DNA of 64,000 bases. Origin: an uncultured Maribacter sp. (GTDB lineage: Bacteria; Bacteroidota; Bacteroidia; Flavobacteriales; Flavobacteriaceae). Below the pieces are notes generated by a model. That model was given only the letters and a program-made list of their open reading frames with translations. It did no database searches and was not told where the DNA came from. A program made the translations under genes and the position numbers. Shown piece after piece: positions 15,623 to 25,144 of the stretch. The stretch lies in NCBI RefSeq assembly GCF_947496775.1, contig NZ_CANMDU010000002.1:372001-436000 (forward strand), written 5' to 3'. Within the stretch, counting starts at the first letter, position 1; every line of letters starts with the position of its first letter.

Positions 15623-17098
15623 ATGGCAAATTATTTTAATACACTATCCTTAAGAGATAAATTAACCCAATTGGGTAAATGTAGATTCATGGAATCTAGT
15701 GAATTCTCCGATGGTGTATCGGCTTTAAAAGGAAAAAAAATTGTAATTGTAGGTTGTGGTGCTCAGGGGCTTAACCAAGGTCTTAACATGAGAGATTCTG
15801 GTTTAGATGTATCCTATACATTAAGAGATGCTGCTATAAAAGAAAAAAGACAGTCTTTTAAAAATGCGTCCGAAAATGGGTTTACCGTTGGTACTTACGA
15901 AGAATTAATCCCTACAGCAGATTTGTTGATAAACTTAACTCCAGATAAGCAGCATACCGCTGTAGTAAAGGCAGTTATGCCGTTAATGAAAAAAGGAGCA
16001 ACACTTTCTTATTCTCACGGATTTAATATTGTTGAGGAAGGAACGCAAATTAGAGAGGATCTTACGGTAATTATGGTAGCTCCTAAAAGTCCTGGTTCTG
16101 AAGTAAGAGAAGAATATAAAAGAGGTTTTGGTGTGCCAACATTGATAGCAGTACACCCAGAGAATGATCCTCAAGGAAAAGGTAAGGCAGAAGCAAAGGC
16201 ATATGCAGTTGGTACAGGTGGTCATAGAGCAGGTGTTCTCGATTCTTCTTTCGTTGCAGAGGTAAAATCTGATTTAATGGGAGAACAAACTATTCTTTGT
16301 GGTTTATTGCAAACAGGTTCTATTCTTTGTTTTGATAAAATGATAGAAAAAGGAATTGATGCAGGGTATGCTTCTAAACTTATTCAATTTGGATGGGAAA
16401 CTATTACAGAAGGAATGAAGTATGGTGGAATAACGAACATGATGGATCGTTTGTCTAACCCAGCTAAAATTAAGGCTTTTGAACTTTCTGAAGAATTGAA
16501 AGATATTATGCGTCCGTTATTCCAAAAACATATGGACGATATTATGACAGGTCATTTTTCTAAGACTATGATGGAGGATTGGGCTAATGATGATAAAAAT
16601 TTATTAGGATGGAGAGCGGCAACAGGAGAAACTTCTTTTGAAAAAACGCCAGCTGGTGATGTAGAGATTTCAGAGCAAGAGTTTTATGACAATGGTGTCT
16701 TAATGGTTGCAATGGTAAGAGCAGGAGTAGAGTTGGCTTTTGAAGCAATGACCGATTCAGGAATTATTGGAGAGTCCGCTTACTACGAATCTTTGCATGA
16801 AACGCCATTAATTGCAAATACTATAGCAAGAAAGAAATTATTTGAAATGAACAGAGTAATTTCAGATACAGCAGAATACGGTTGTTATTTATTTGATCAT
16901 GCTTGTAAGCCTTTATTAACAGACTTCATGAAGAATATTGATACCGATGTTATTGGTAAAAGCTTTGGTGAATCTAATGGTAATGGAGTTGATAATGCTA
17001 AATTAATTGAAATTAATAAAGTTTTAAGAGAGCACCCAGTGGAGATTGTTGGAGCAAGACTTAGAGCTTCTATGACAGCAATGAAACCAATTGTATAA
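15623..17098 (+). CDS. ilvC: Ketol-acid reductoisomerase (class II, long form)
   Basis: A 491-residue NADPH-dependent enzyme that isomerises and reduces acetohydroxy acids. The nucleotide-binding motif [17 protein letters not shown] (about residues 44-60) is followed by SYTLRD. The long form, with a duplicated C-terminal knotted domain, matches the E. coli-type class II enzyme in length. Metal-site words such as [13 protein letters not shown] are present. It starts 29 bp after ilvN in the same operon. Confidence 0.97.
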   Translation: MANYFNTLSLRDKLTQLGKCRFMESSEFSDGVSALKGKKIVIVGCGAQGLNQGLNMRDSGLDVSYTLRDAAIKEKRQSFKNASENGFTVGTYEELIPTADLLINLTPDKQHTAVVKAVMPLMKKGATLSYSHGFNIVEEGTQIREDLTVIMVAPKSPGSEVREEYKRGFGVPTLIAVHPENDPQGKGKAEAKAYAVGTGGHRAGVLDSSFVAEVKSDLMGEQTILCGLLQTGSILCFDKMIEKGIDAGYASKLIQFGWETITEGMKYGGITNMMDRLSNPAKIKAFELSEELKDIMRPLFQKHMDDIMTGHFSKTMMEDWANDDKNLLGWRAATGETSFEKTPAGDVEISEQEFYDNGVLMVAMVRAGVELAFEAMTDSGIIGESAYYESLHETPLIANTIARKKLFEMNRVISDTAEYGCYLFDHACKPLLTDFMKNIDTDVIGKSFGESNGNGVDNAKLIEINKVLREHPVEIVGARLRASMTAMKPIV

Positions 17099-17143
17099 TT
17101 AATATTTTCCCTCCCTTGGGAGAGCTTAAGGGAGTACAGGACT

Positions 17144-18394
17144 ATGAAGTACTTCCCGAGCATTGAGAATATAAAGAAAGCGGCGAATAACATTCAACAG
17201 GTTGTGGATGTTACGCCGCTTTCTTCTAGTTTACGACTTTCCAAAATTTATAATGCTAATATTCTTTTAAAAAGAGAAGATTTGCAACGTGTGCGTTCTT
17301 ATAAAATTAGGGGTGCATTTAATAAAATAAGTTCCCTTTCCAAAGAAGAAAGAATACAAGGAGTAGTTTGTGCAAGTGCAGGAAACCATGCACAGGGTGT
17401 GGCTTTTGCTTGTAGTCACTTAGGTATACAAGGCACTATTTACATGCCAGCTGTAACGCCAAAACAAAAAGTAGAACAAACCAAAATGTTTGGAGAAAAC
17501 TGGATTACAGTTATTTTAGAAGGAGATACTTTTGACGATTCTTTTAAAGCTGCTAAAAACTATTGCGAAAAAGAGGATAAAACTTTTATTCATCCTTTCG
17601 ATGATCCACAAATTATAGAAGGGCAAGGAACAGTAGGTCTAGAAATACTTCAACAATCTAAAGGACCCATAGATTATATTTTTGCCCCCATTGGTGGAGG
17701 TGGACTTATTTCTGGTGTAATAGGAGTAATAAAAGCACTCTCCCCGAACACAAAAATAATAGGAGTAGAGCCAGAGGGTGCTCCCTCCATGAAAACATCT
17801 TTAACTAATGGCGTTAATACAGAATTACGTCAGATAGATAAATTTATTGATGGCGCAGCTGTTAAAAGAGTAGGAGATTATACGTTTAATATTTGCAAGG
17901 AAAACCTATATAAAATGGTTACTGTTCCGGAAGGCAAAGTATGCCAGACTATATTAGATTTGTATAATAGAGATGCAATTGTTGTAGAACCCGCAGGAGC
18001 ATTGACAATTAGTGCTTTAGATGATTTTATAGAAGAAATAAAAGGAAAGAATGTGGTTTGCGTAATTAGTGGTAGTAATAATGATATTACACGGACAGCA
18101 GAGATAAAAGAACGAGCTCTCCTATATGGCAAGTTAAAGCATTATTTTATGGTTCGTTTTCCGCAACGTCCAGGAGCATTAAAAGAGTTTGTTACTAAAA
18201 TATTAGGACCTACAGATGATATTACTCATTTTGAATACTCCAAAAAATCTAGTAAAGAAAATGCACCAGCCGTGGTAGGTATAGAGTTAAAAAGTCCCAA
18301 AGATTTGGAACCTTTGATTTTAAGGATGAAACAAAACAACTTTTTTGGAGAGTATTTAAATAATAAACCAGACCTTTTTCAATACTTAGTGTAG
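17144..18394 (+). CDS. ilvA: Threonine dehydratase (deaminase), biosynthetic
   Basis: A 416-residue PLP enzyme that makes 2-ketobutyrate from threonine, the entry to isoleucine. The PLP lysine sits in RVRSYKIRGAFNK (about residues 46-58), the substrate loop reads SAGNHAQGVAF, and the phosphate cradle reads IGGGGLISG (about 183-191). The C-terminal ~80 residues (FMVRFPQRPGALKEFV onward) form one ACT-like domain that gives end-product control, shorter than the double domain of E. coli. It is the last gene of the operon. A CTCCCTT/AAGGGAG hairpin lies in the 45-bp gap after ilvC (about 17110-17133). Confidence 0.95.
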   Translation: MKYFPSIENIKKAANNIQQVVDVTPLSSSLRLSKIYNANILLKREDLQRVRSYKIRGAFNKISSLSKEERIQGVVCASAGNHAQGVAFACSHLGIQGTIYMPAVTPKQKVEQTKMFGENWITVILEGDTFDDSFKAAKNYCEKEDKTFIHPFDDPQIIEGQGTVGLEILQQSKGPIDYIFAPIGGGGLISGVIGVIKALSPNTKIIGVEPEGAPSMKTSLTNGVNTELRQIDKFIDGAAVKRVGDYTFNICKENLYKMVTVPEGKVCQTILDLYNRDAIVVEPAGALTISALDDFIEEIKGKNVVCVISGSNNDITRTAEIKERALLYGKLKHYFMVRFPQRPGALKEFVTKILGPTDDITHFEYSKKSSKENAPAVVGIELKSPKDLEPLILRMKQNNFFGEYLNNKPDLFQYLV

Positions 18395-18435
18395 TATAAT
18401 CACAGAATGTTGATGTTTCATTAAATTATAATTGC

Positions 18436-18447
18436 GAAAACGTTTTC
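18436..18447. promoter_or_regulatory. Perfect palindrome GAAAACGTTTTC, LacI-type operator
   Basis: A 12-bp perfect palindrome with central CG lies ~116 bp before the gapN-like gene. The form GAAAACGTTTTC is typical of operators for LacI/GalR-family regulators, which wedge a leucine helix into the central CG step. No LacI-type gene is in the window. A sugar- or glycolysis-linked control of the downstream dehydrogenase would fit. Confidence 0.5.
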
Positions 18448-18562
18448 ATTGCTAAAGTCTTTAAAATAAGGGGTTAAACAAGGTATTTTACTTTTTGTTT
18501 TCACTAAATTCGTGTAATTCAATTGAATTTTAGCGTAATAAATTGATTAAAAACTACAACAA

Positions 18563-20152
18563 ATGAGCACAAATACAACTATCCCTGAAGCATATAAAAT
18601 TAATGAGGAAATTCATCAAAAACAGTATTTATTGAATGGTGAGTTAAAAGAATGGGACGGTAATACATCAGATGTTTATTCTACAATCTCTTCAACGGAC
18701 GAATACAAACCTACATTTTTAGGTAGTATTCCAGATATGGGAGAACCAGAAGCTTTAAATGCTTTAGATGCTGCATTGGGCGCATATAACAAAGGGCAAG
18801 GGGTTTGGCCTACCATGCATGTTAAGGACCGTATTGAATGTATGGAAACCTTTGTAAAGAAAATGAGCTCTAAAAGAGAAGAGATTATAAAGCTATTAAT
18901 GTGGGAAATAGGAAAATCGCTACCAGATTCCCAAAAGGAATTTGATCGTACGGTAGAATATATTAACGATACCATTGAAGATTATAAGCAATTGGACCGT
19001 AATGCTGCTAAATTTCAAAAGCAGGATGGTGTATATGCACATATAAAAAGAGGTCCATTAGGTGTTGTTTTATGTTTGGGCCCATATAACTATCCTTTAA
19101 ATGAGACTTTTGCTTTGTTAATTCCTGCAATTATAATGGGAAATACTACTATTTTTAAACCAGCAAAGCATGGCGTATTGTTAATTACACCGCTTTTAGA
19201 AGCTTTTCAAAGTAGTTTCCCTAAAGGTGTAGTGAATATTGTTTTTGGAAGGGGAAGAGCCGTAGCAGCGCCAATAATGAAAACAGGAAAGGTAGATGTG
19301 CTGGCTTTAATAGGGAATAGTAAATCAGCTAATGCTTTACAAGACCAACACCCAAAAAGTAACCGTTTACGTTTAGTATTAGGTTTAGAGGCTAAAAACC
19401 CAGGTATTGTTTTACCAGATGCAGATTTAGATTTAACAATTAATGAATGCTTGGCAGGTACTTTATCATTTAACGGACAAAGATGTACAGCTTTAAAAGT
19501 GTTATATGTTCATGAAGATATTGTTGAAGAATTTAATAAACGTTTTGCAGAAAAAGTGGATGCTTTAAAGTTTGGAAATCCTTGGGATGATGGAGCTAAG
19601 TTAACCCCATTGCCAGAGCCGGGTAAACCACAATATATTCAAGAGCTAATTTCTGATGCAAAAACAAAAGGTGCTAAAATATTGAATAAAAAGGGTGGTG
19701 CTATAACAGATAATTATATTTGGCCTGCAGTTTTATATCCTGTTAATAAAGAGATGAGAGTGTACCAAGAAGAACAATTTGGTCCCGTAATTCCTGTGGT
19801 TCCTTTTAAAGATATAGAAGAACCGTTAGATGATATGGCGGAAAGTAACTATGGACAACAAGTAAGTTTATTTGGGAAAGATATTTATGCGATTGCTCCA
19901 CTAGTAGATTCTTTGGTAAATTTAGTTTGTAGAGTAAACTTAAATAGTTCTTGTCAGAGAGGACCAGATGTATACCCTTTTACAGGAAGAAAAGATTCCG
20001 CGCAAGCAACATTAAGTGTTCATGATGCTTTACGTTCGTTCTCGATTAGAACTTTTGTTGCATCCAAAGATAATGATATTAATAATGAAATATTAGAGAA
20101 GCTATTAGATGCAAAAATATCTAACTTTATAAGCACCGATTATATTTTATAA
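18563..20152 (+). CDS. gapN: NADP-dependent non-phosphorylating glyceraldehyde-3-phosphate dehydrogenase-like ALDH
   Basis: A 529-residue aldehyde dehydrogenase. The N-terminal Rossmann part includes [17 protein letters not shown] (about residues 174-190) and KPAKHG. The general-base Glu is in [11 protein letters not shown] (about 272-282) and the catalytic Cys in [14 protein letters not shown] (about 303-316). The words [12 protein letters not shown] and [11 protein letters not shown] are those of GapN-type enzymes, which oxidise glyceraldehyde-3-phosphate to 3-phosphoglycerate with NADPH formation. It stands alone, with its own operator-like palindrome upstream and a terminator just after. 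The exact substrate is inferred from family resemblance. Confidence 0.85.
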   Translation: MSTNTTIPEAYKINEEIHQKQYLLNGELKEWDGNTSDVYSTISSTDEYKPTFLGSIPDMGEPEALNALDAALGAYNKGQGVWPTMHVKDRIECMETFVKKMSSKREEIIKLLMWEIGKSLPDSQKEFDRTVEYINDTIEDYKQLDRNAAKFQKQDGVYAHIKRGPLGVVLCLGPYNYPLNETFALLIPAIIMGNTTIFKPAKHGVLLITPLLEAFQSSFPKGVVNIVFGRGRAVAAPIMKTGKVDVLALIGNSKSANALQDQHPKSNRLRLVLGLEAKNPGIVLPDADLDLTINECLAGTLSFNGQRCTALKVLYVHEDIVEEFNKRFAEKVDALKFGNPWDDGAKLTPLPEPGKPQYIQELISDAKTKGAKILNKKGGAITDNYIWPAVLYPVNKEMRVYQEEQFGPVIPVVPFKDIEEPLDDMAESNYGQQVSLFGKDIYAIAPLVDSLVNLVCRVNLNSSCQRGPDVYPFTGRKDSAQATLSVHDALRSFSIRTFVASKDNDINNEILEKLLDAKISNFISTDYIL

Positions 20153-20165
20153 TACTATCTCATAT

Positions 20166-20219
20166 AAAAATCCGCTTTAGGTTTTCTTTCTACATAACCT
20201 AAGGCGGATTTTGTTTTTT
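20166..20219 (+). terminator. Rho-independent terminator after gapN
   Basis: AAAATCCGC (20167-20175) pairs with GCGGATTTT (20204-20212). The stem is extended inward by GGTT/AACC with small bulges, and a T run reaches 20219. It lies 14 bp after the gapN stop. Confidence 0.8.
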
Positions 20220-20360
20220 ATAGGTCTTAAAACTTATAGTGTATACTGTTATTAATTAACTGTTACATGAGCAAAACATTTTTACAATAGTTGCGTTTAG
20301 TTAATTAAGCCGAATGGCTTAACCATTAACCCCAAATTTTTAACCAAATTAAGACTTAAC

Positions 20361-21674
20361 GTGAAACGTTTTAAAATTTTGGCAGGCACCACACTTTTAA
20401 TCCTGCTATATATTGCTGCATTTACTTATATTAATAAGCAAAGAGAAGATTTAATTGATATTGAAAAATCAGCTTTAATACTTTCTTCAGAACAAATAAA
20501 AATTAATAAAGAAAAGGAACTTAGGTATCTACAAAATAAGGAAGAGTTGTATAAGAGAATACGCCTTTATTTTGAAAAGGAAATTAAATCAGGTGGTATT
20601 GTTGGAGCAGGAATCAGTATTGTAAAAGGAGATTCTATTATACTTTCAGATGGATTTGGAAAAAGAGATATACATAAAAAAGAAAGGGTAAATGGAGAAA
20701 CAGTTTTTCGTTTAGGTTCGCTATCTAAAGGTTTTACAGGCATCTTAACGGCCGATTTAAAAGAAGAAGGAAAACTTAATTGGAATGATAAAATTACCGA
20801 TTACCTGCCCGACTTTCATTTCGGTGATGACGAAAATACATCGCATATAAAATTAGCCCATATTTTATCTCATACTTCGGGTACAGCGTATCATAGCTTT
20901 ACCAATTTAGTAGAAGCAGGTTTACCCATAACAACTATAGCAAAGCGTTTTAATGCTATAAAACCTATTAGTGAGCCAGGGCAGGTATATAGTTACCAAA
21001 ATGCTATGTTTTCTTTGAGTCAAGAAGTTATAAAGAAAACTACTGGTAATGAAATAACAATGGCTCTAAAGAATCGCTTTTTTAAACCTTTAGGAATGTC
21101 TACAGTATCTATGGATCACAAAGCATTATTAAGTTATAACAATGTAGCCTTACCACATACAAAAGGAACTAAGGGATGGAGAAGTTTACCTTTAACGAAT
21201 AAATATTATAACGCTGTATCCGCAGGAGGTATAAATGCTAGTTCATTAGATATGGCGAAATGGATGCGTTTTTTATTGGGGCACAACCCTGAGGTTATGC
21301 GAAAAAATGCTATTGGAGAGGTTTTTAAACCTTTTATAGAGCTTAAAGGTCATAGAAAGTATTACCAACGTTGGCCGGGGCATGTAAAGTCTGCTTACGG
21401 TTTTGGTTGGCGTATACATGAGTTTAAGGACCATGAAACTAATGAAAGCACTACTATGTGGCATCATGGAGGAAGTGTAAATAATTATAGAAATGAAATT
21501 GCAGTCTACCCCGAATCGGATTTAGGTATTTGCGTTTTATTAAATGGCAATTCTAAACTCGCAAGAAATGTTATACCAGATTTACATGATATAGTGAAAA
21601 AAGTATATAGTCTTTCTTTAACTAAAAAAGAAGTGAAATTAGATGGTTACGCTGCGTTGCAAGCTACGGAATAG
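20361..21674 (+). CDS. Serine hydrolase, class C beta-lactamase/penicillin-binding family
   Basis: A 437-residue protein with an uncleaved N-terminal membrane anchor (about residues 8-24), so the enzyme faces the periplasm. Beta-lactamase-fold motifs are in order: SLSK (nucleophile and Lys, about residue 118), YQN in YSYQNAMFS (the YxN motif, about 212-214) and HHGG in MWHHGGSVNNY (the KTG-equivalent box, about 368). Such proteins are usually D-alanyl peptidases or esterases rather than antibiotic-resistance enzymes. The start is GTG at 20361, directly before the hydrophobic anchor. It appears to be monocistronic. Confidence 0.87.
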   Translation: MKRFKILAGTTLLILLYIAAFTYINKQREDLIDIEKSALILSSEQIKINKEKELRYLQNKEELYKRIRLYFEKEIKSGGIVGAGISIVKGDSIILSDGFGKRDIHKKERVNGETVFRLGSLSKGFTGILTADLKEEGKLNWNDKITDYLPDFHFGDDENTSHIKLAHILSHTSGTAYHSFTNLVEAGLPITTIAKRFNAIKPISEPGQVYSYQNAMFSLSQEVIKKTTGNEITMALKNRFFKPLGMSTVSMDHKALLSYNNVALPHTKGTKGWRSLPLTNKYYNAVSAGGINASSLDMAKWMRFLLGHNPEVMRKNAIGEVFKPFIELKGHRKYYQRWPGHVKSAYGFGWRIHEFKDHETNESTTMWHHGGSVNNYRNEIAVYPESDLGICVLLNGNSKLARNVIPDLHDIVKKVYSLSLTKKEVKLDGYAALQATE

Positions 21675-21726
21675 GGTGAGACTTCAATATGTAAGAAACA
21701 AGTAAAATAGTAGTGTGTAAAACTGT

Positions 21727-21762
21727 AAAAGGCCGTCTAAAATATTTCTAGACAGCCTTTTT
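21727..21762. terminator. Bidirectional terminator between convergent genes
   Basis: AAAAGGC at the left and GCCTTTTT at the right bracket an inner GTCTA/TAGAC stem. A-rich and T-rich flanks would end both the plus-strand hydrolase transcript and the minus-strand leu operon, whose last gene ends at 21789. Confidence 0.75.
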
Positions 21763-21788
21763 CTTTATAGTAGTAGAGATTTCTTCTG

Positions 21789-22844
21789 TTAGATGTTTCC
21801 TGCTAACCAATCACCAACTTCACTCGTTTTATAAGCTTTAGCTCCATCTGCCAAATCTTCTGTTACAACACCTTCTGCTAAAGATTTGTTTACTACATCT
21901 CTTATAGCTTTAGCTTCTGCTGTTAAACCAAAATCTTCAAACATCATTGCCGCAGATAAAACCGTTGCTAGTGGGTTAGCAATATCTTTCCCAGCTGCTT
22001 GTGGATAAGAACCGTGAATTGGCTCATATAATTTATTATCCGTTCCTACAGATGCAGATGGCATTAATCCCATAGAACCAGAAATTACGGAAGCTTCATC
22101 CGTTAAAATATCACCAAATAAGTTTTCAGTGATTAAAACATCATAATCACTTGGCCATTGTACTAAACGCATAGCTACAGCATCTACAAACTCATAAGAA
22201 ACTGTTACTTCTGGATACTCTTTTTCCATTGCTTGTACGGTTTCTCTCCATAGTCTAGAAGATTCTAAAACATTGGCTTTATCTACACAGCATAATCTTT
22301 TAGAACGTGTCATTGCTAATTCAAACCCTTTTTTTGCTAGTCTTTGAATTTCTTCGCGAGTATAAGTCATGGTATCAAAAGCAATGTTTCCGTCATCTTT
22401 TCTTCCTCTTTCACCAAAATAAACACCACTAGTAAGTTCTCTTAAGAAAACTAAATCTGTACCTTCTATACGTTCTCTTTTTAATGGAGATTTATCAATT
22501 AAAGAAGGGAAGGTAAATGTTGGTCTTACGTTAGCAAAAAGCCCCAATTTCTGACGCATTTTAAGTAATCCTTGTTCTGGTCTTACTTTAGCAGAAGGAT
22601 CATTATCAAAACGAGGGTGACCTATAGCTCCAAAAAGAACAGCATCTGCAGCTTCACAAATAGCATGTGTGCTATCTGGATAAGGTTCTCCTACAGCATC
22701 AATCGCTGCAGCACCTGTTAAAGCTGGAGTCCATGAAATATCATGTCCAAATTTTTCTGCAATTTTATCAGATACTTTTACGGCTTGGTCTATTACTTCA
22801 GGGCCAATTCCGTCCCCAGCTAATAATGCTATATTTAATTTCAT
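21789..22844 (-). CDS. leuB: 3-isopropylmalate dehydrogenase
   Basis: A 351-residue NAD-dependent dehydrogenase that oxidatively decarboxylates 3-isopropylmalate to 2-ketoisocaproate. Signatures are LLAGDGIGPEV (about residues 7-17), the substrate arginines in RPEQGLLKMRQKLGLFANVRP (about 88-108), and NLFGDILTDEASVISGSMG (about 241-259) with metal-binding Asp. Length is normal. Last gene of leuC-leuD-leuA-leuB on the minus strand, 55 bp after its neighbour. Confidence 0.97.
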   Translation of the reverse strand: MKLNIALLAGDGIGPEVIDQAVKVSDKIAEKFGHDISWTPALTGAAAIDAVGEPYPDSTHAICEAADAVLFGAIGHPRFDNDPSAKVRPEQGLLKMRQKLGLFANVRPTFTFPSLIDKSPLKRERIEGTDLVFLRELTSGVYFGERGRKDDGNIAFDTMTYTREEIQRLAKKGFELAMTRSKRLCCVDKANVLESSRLWRETVQAMEKEYPEVTVSYEFVDAVAMRLVQWPSDYDVLITENLFGDILTDEASVISGSMGLMPSASVGTDNKLYEPIHGSYPQAAGKDIANPLATVLSAAMMFEDFGLTAEAKAIRDVVNKSLAEGVVTEDLADGAKAYKTSEVGDWLAGNI

Positions 22845-22899
22845 TCTATTTTATTTTACAATAATTTTTATTGTGGTGTTAATATTGGTTTCTATTTTT

Positions 22900-24417
22900 T
22901 TATATGATGTTTAACATCTTCTCTGTAGCTTTAATTGCTGATACGGTTTGGTCAGAATCTAATCCACGTGTGGTAAACTCTTTTCCATTTTTCTCCCAAG
23001 TAATACTAGTTTCGCAAAGCGCATCCGAATTACTTCCAGGAGGTATACGAACCGCATAATCTGTAAGTTTAGGAAAATCTAACTTCTTACTTTTATAAAC
23101 TTTTTTCAAGGCATTTATAAAAGCATCAAATTGACCATCGCCTTGAGCGTTTTCTTCAATTAATTCTCCTTCTATTTCTATGGCTATAGTGGTAGATGGT
23201 TTTAATCCCTTAGAGTGCGTAAGCACATAAGACTTTATTACTATTTTGTTTAAATATTCCTGACTATCCAAAACATCAGAAATTATATAAGGTAAATCCT
23301 CTTTAGTTACTCTTTCTTTTTTGTCTCCTAAAGCAATTACTTTTTGGGTAACTTTCTTTAAATCCTCATCATTTAGAGTTAAACCTAAATCTTGAAGATT
23401 TTTTTGAATATTGGCTTTTCCAGAAGTTTTTCCAAGTGCGTATTTACGTTTTTGTCCAAAACGTTCCGGAAGTAAATCGTTAAAATAAAGATTGTTTTTA
23501 TTGTCTCCATCTGCGTGAATACCAGCGGTTTGTGTAAAAACATTGTCTCCTACAATTGGCTTGTTTGCAGGTATTCTAAAACCAGTAAAAGCAGAAACTA
23601 ATTTACTCACTTTGTGTAAAGCGGTTTCATTAGCGTTAATTGCTATTTCTGGTAAAAAATCATTTATTACAGCAATTGCACTTGCCATAGGAGCGTTTCC
23701 TGCCCTTTCTCCCATACCATTTACGGTAAGATGTAGGCCATGGCAACCCGCTTTTACCGCTTCCATAACATTTGCAACACCTAAATCATAATCATTGTGA
23801 CCATGAAAATCAAAATGTAAATTAGGGTAACGTTGTACTATTTCAGATATAAAAGAAAATGTTTCGGTATGCGTTAGTATGCCTAAAGTATCTGGCAACA
23901 ATATTCTCTTTACAGGTTGTGTTGCTAAAAAATCTAGAAATTGAAATACATATTCTTTAGAATTACGCATTCCGTTACTCCAATCTTCTAAATATATATT
24001 ATTAGTATATCCTTTTTCTTTAGCCTTACTAAAAATAGAAGCAATGTCTGAAAAATGTTCTTCAGGAGTTTTTTTAAGTTGGTATTTTAGGTGGTTAAGA
24101 GAGCCCTTAGTTAAAAGGTTTTGCACTTTTGCACCTGCTTTTTCCATCCAATCTAAAGAAATACCTCCATCTGTAAAGGTTAAAACTTCAACACGGTCTA
24201 AGTTGTTTGTTTCTGCAGCCCATTCCGTAATTTTTTGTACCGCCAATAATTCACCATCAGAAACTCTTGCAGATGCAACTTCTATACGATCTACTTTAAG
24301 TTCGTCTAATAATAATTGTGCTAGTGTAAGTTTTTCGGAAGATGAAAAGGATACTCCTGAGGTTTGTTCACCATCTCTCAGGGTGGTATCCATTATTTCA
24401 AGTTTTCTTTTTTCCAT
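22900..24417 (-). CDS. 2-isopropylmalate synthase / citramalate synthase family
   Basis: A 505-residue acetyl-CoA-dependent Claisen enzyme. The DRE-TIM barrel signature is DTTLRDGEQTSGV (about residues 10-22), with the metal histidines in DFHGHNDYDLGVANV (about 203-217) and NGMGERAGNAPMA. The last ~120 residues are the LeuA allosteric dimer domain. Position between leuD and leuB supports leucine synthesis. However, the sequence is of the divergent, ~500-residue type that also contains citramalate synthases, which would make isoleucine from pyruvate using the same LeuBCD. No second leuA is in the window, so I leave the symbol open. Confidence 0.85.
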   Translation of the reverse strand: MEKRKLEIMDTTLRDGEQTSGVSFSSSEKLTLAQLLLDELKVDRIEVASARVSDGELLAVQKITEWAAETNNLDRVEVLTFTDGGISLDWMEKAGAKVQNLLTKGSLNHLKYQLKKTPEEHFSDIASIFSKAKEKGYTNNIYLEDWSNGMRNSKEYVFQFLDFLATQPVKRILLPDTLGILTHTETFSFISEIVQRYPNLHFDFHGHNDYDLGVANVMEAVKAGCHGLHLTVNGMGERAGNAPMASAIAVINDFLPEIAINANETALHKVSKLVSAFTGFRIPANKPIVGDNVFTQTAGIHADGDNKNNLYFNDLLPERFGQKRKYALGKTSGKANIQKNLQDLGLTLNDEDLKKVTQKVIALGDKKERVTKEDLPYIISDVLDSQEYLNKIVIKSYVLTHSKGLKPSTTIAIEIEGELIEENAQGDGQFDAFINALKKVYKSKKLDFPKLTDYAVRIPPGSNSDALCETSITWEKNGKEFTTRGLDSDQTVSAIKATEKMLNII

Positions 24418-24452
24418 GGTATGTACAGCAATACCTGCTTAAATCTTATGTT

Positions 24453-25049
24453 TTATAATGGTAATTCTTTTGCAAATTCGCTTATCTCCGATTTAATATT
24501 GTTTAAGTAATCAATATCATCAAAACCATTAAGCATATTTTGTTTTTTGTATCCATTAATATCAAAAGACTCTTTTTCTCCTGTTTTTACAATAGTAACA
24601 GTTTGTTCTGGTAAATTAACAGAGATTTCTGTATTTGGGTCGGCCTCTATTGCAGCAAAAACTTTTGCAGCAAATTCTGGACTAACTTGTACTGGTAAAA
24701 CACCAATATTTAAACAGTTTCCTTTAAAGATATCTGCAAAGAAACTTGAGATTACACATCTAAATCCATAGTCATAAACTGCCCAAGCAGCATGTTCTCT
24801 AGAAGAACCAGAACCAAAGTTCTTACCACCAACTAATATCTTACCAGAATATGTTGGGTTGTTAAGAACAAAATCAGATTTTGGAGTATTGTCTCCATTG
24901 TAACGCCAATCTCTAAAAAGATTATCTCCAAAACCTTTACGTTCTGTAGCTTTTAAGAAACGAGCTGGTATTATTTGGTCTGTATCTACATTCTCTATTG
25001 GAAGTGGAACAGCCGTACTATTTAATATTTCAAATTTATCGTATGCCAT
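24453..25049 (-). CDS. leuD: 3-isopropylmalate dehydratase small subunit
   Basis: A 198-residue swivel-domain subunit. NVDTDQIIPARFL (about residues 20-32) and GSGSSREHAAWAVYDYGFR (about 78-96) are the family signatures. With LeuC it isomerises 2-isopropylmalate to 3-isopropylmalate. Length is normal. It lies 35 bp before the leuA-like gene and 95 bp after leuC; that gap contains an imperfect hairpin. Confidence 0.97.
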   Translation of the reverse strand: MAYDKFEILNSTAVPLPIENVDTDQIIPARFLKATERKGFGDNLFRDWRYNGDNTPKSDFVLNNPTYSGKILVGGKNFGSGSSREHAAWAVYDYGFRCVISSFFADIFKGNCLNIGVLPVQVSPEFAAKVFAAIEADPNTEISVNLPEQTVTIVKTGEKESFDINGYKKQNMLNGFDDIDYLNNIKSEISEFAKELPL

Positions 25050-25057
25050 TTTTTATA

Positions 25058-25137
25058 GCTTTTTGCTATTGGCTGTTAGCCTCTAGCTTTAATTTAACAT
25101 TGATTTTGCTAATGACCAGCAGTCAATAGCTAAAAGC
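25058..25137. repeat. Imperfect palindrome between leuC and leuD
   Basis: The 18-base arm at 25058-25075 pairs with 25120-25137 at 16 of 18 positions, with about 44 bases between. It lies entirely in the leuC-leuD gap and would form a stem in the mRNA. It could adjust relative expression or stabilise the upstream leuC message. It resembles dispersed intergenic palindromes in flavobacterial genomes, but no second copy is visible here. Confidence 0.5.
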
Positions 25138-25144
25138 AAATTGG

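Noticed and set aside
20361-21674. Antibiotic-resistance beta-lactamase
   Set aside because: SxxK, YxN and HxG boxes are those of the broad serine hydrolase/peptidase family, with a membrane anchor; nothing points to drug resistance.
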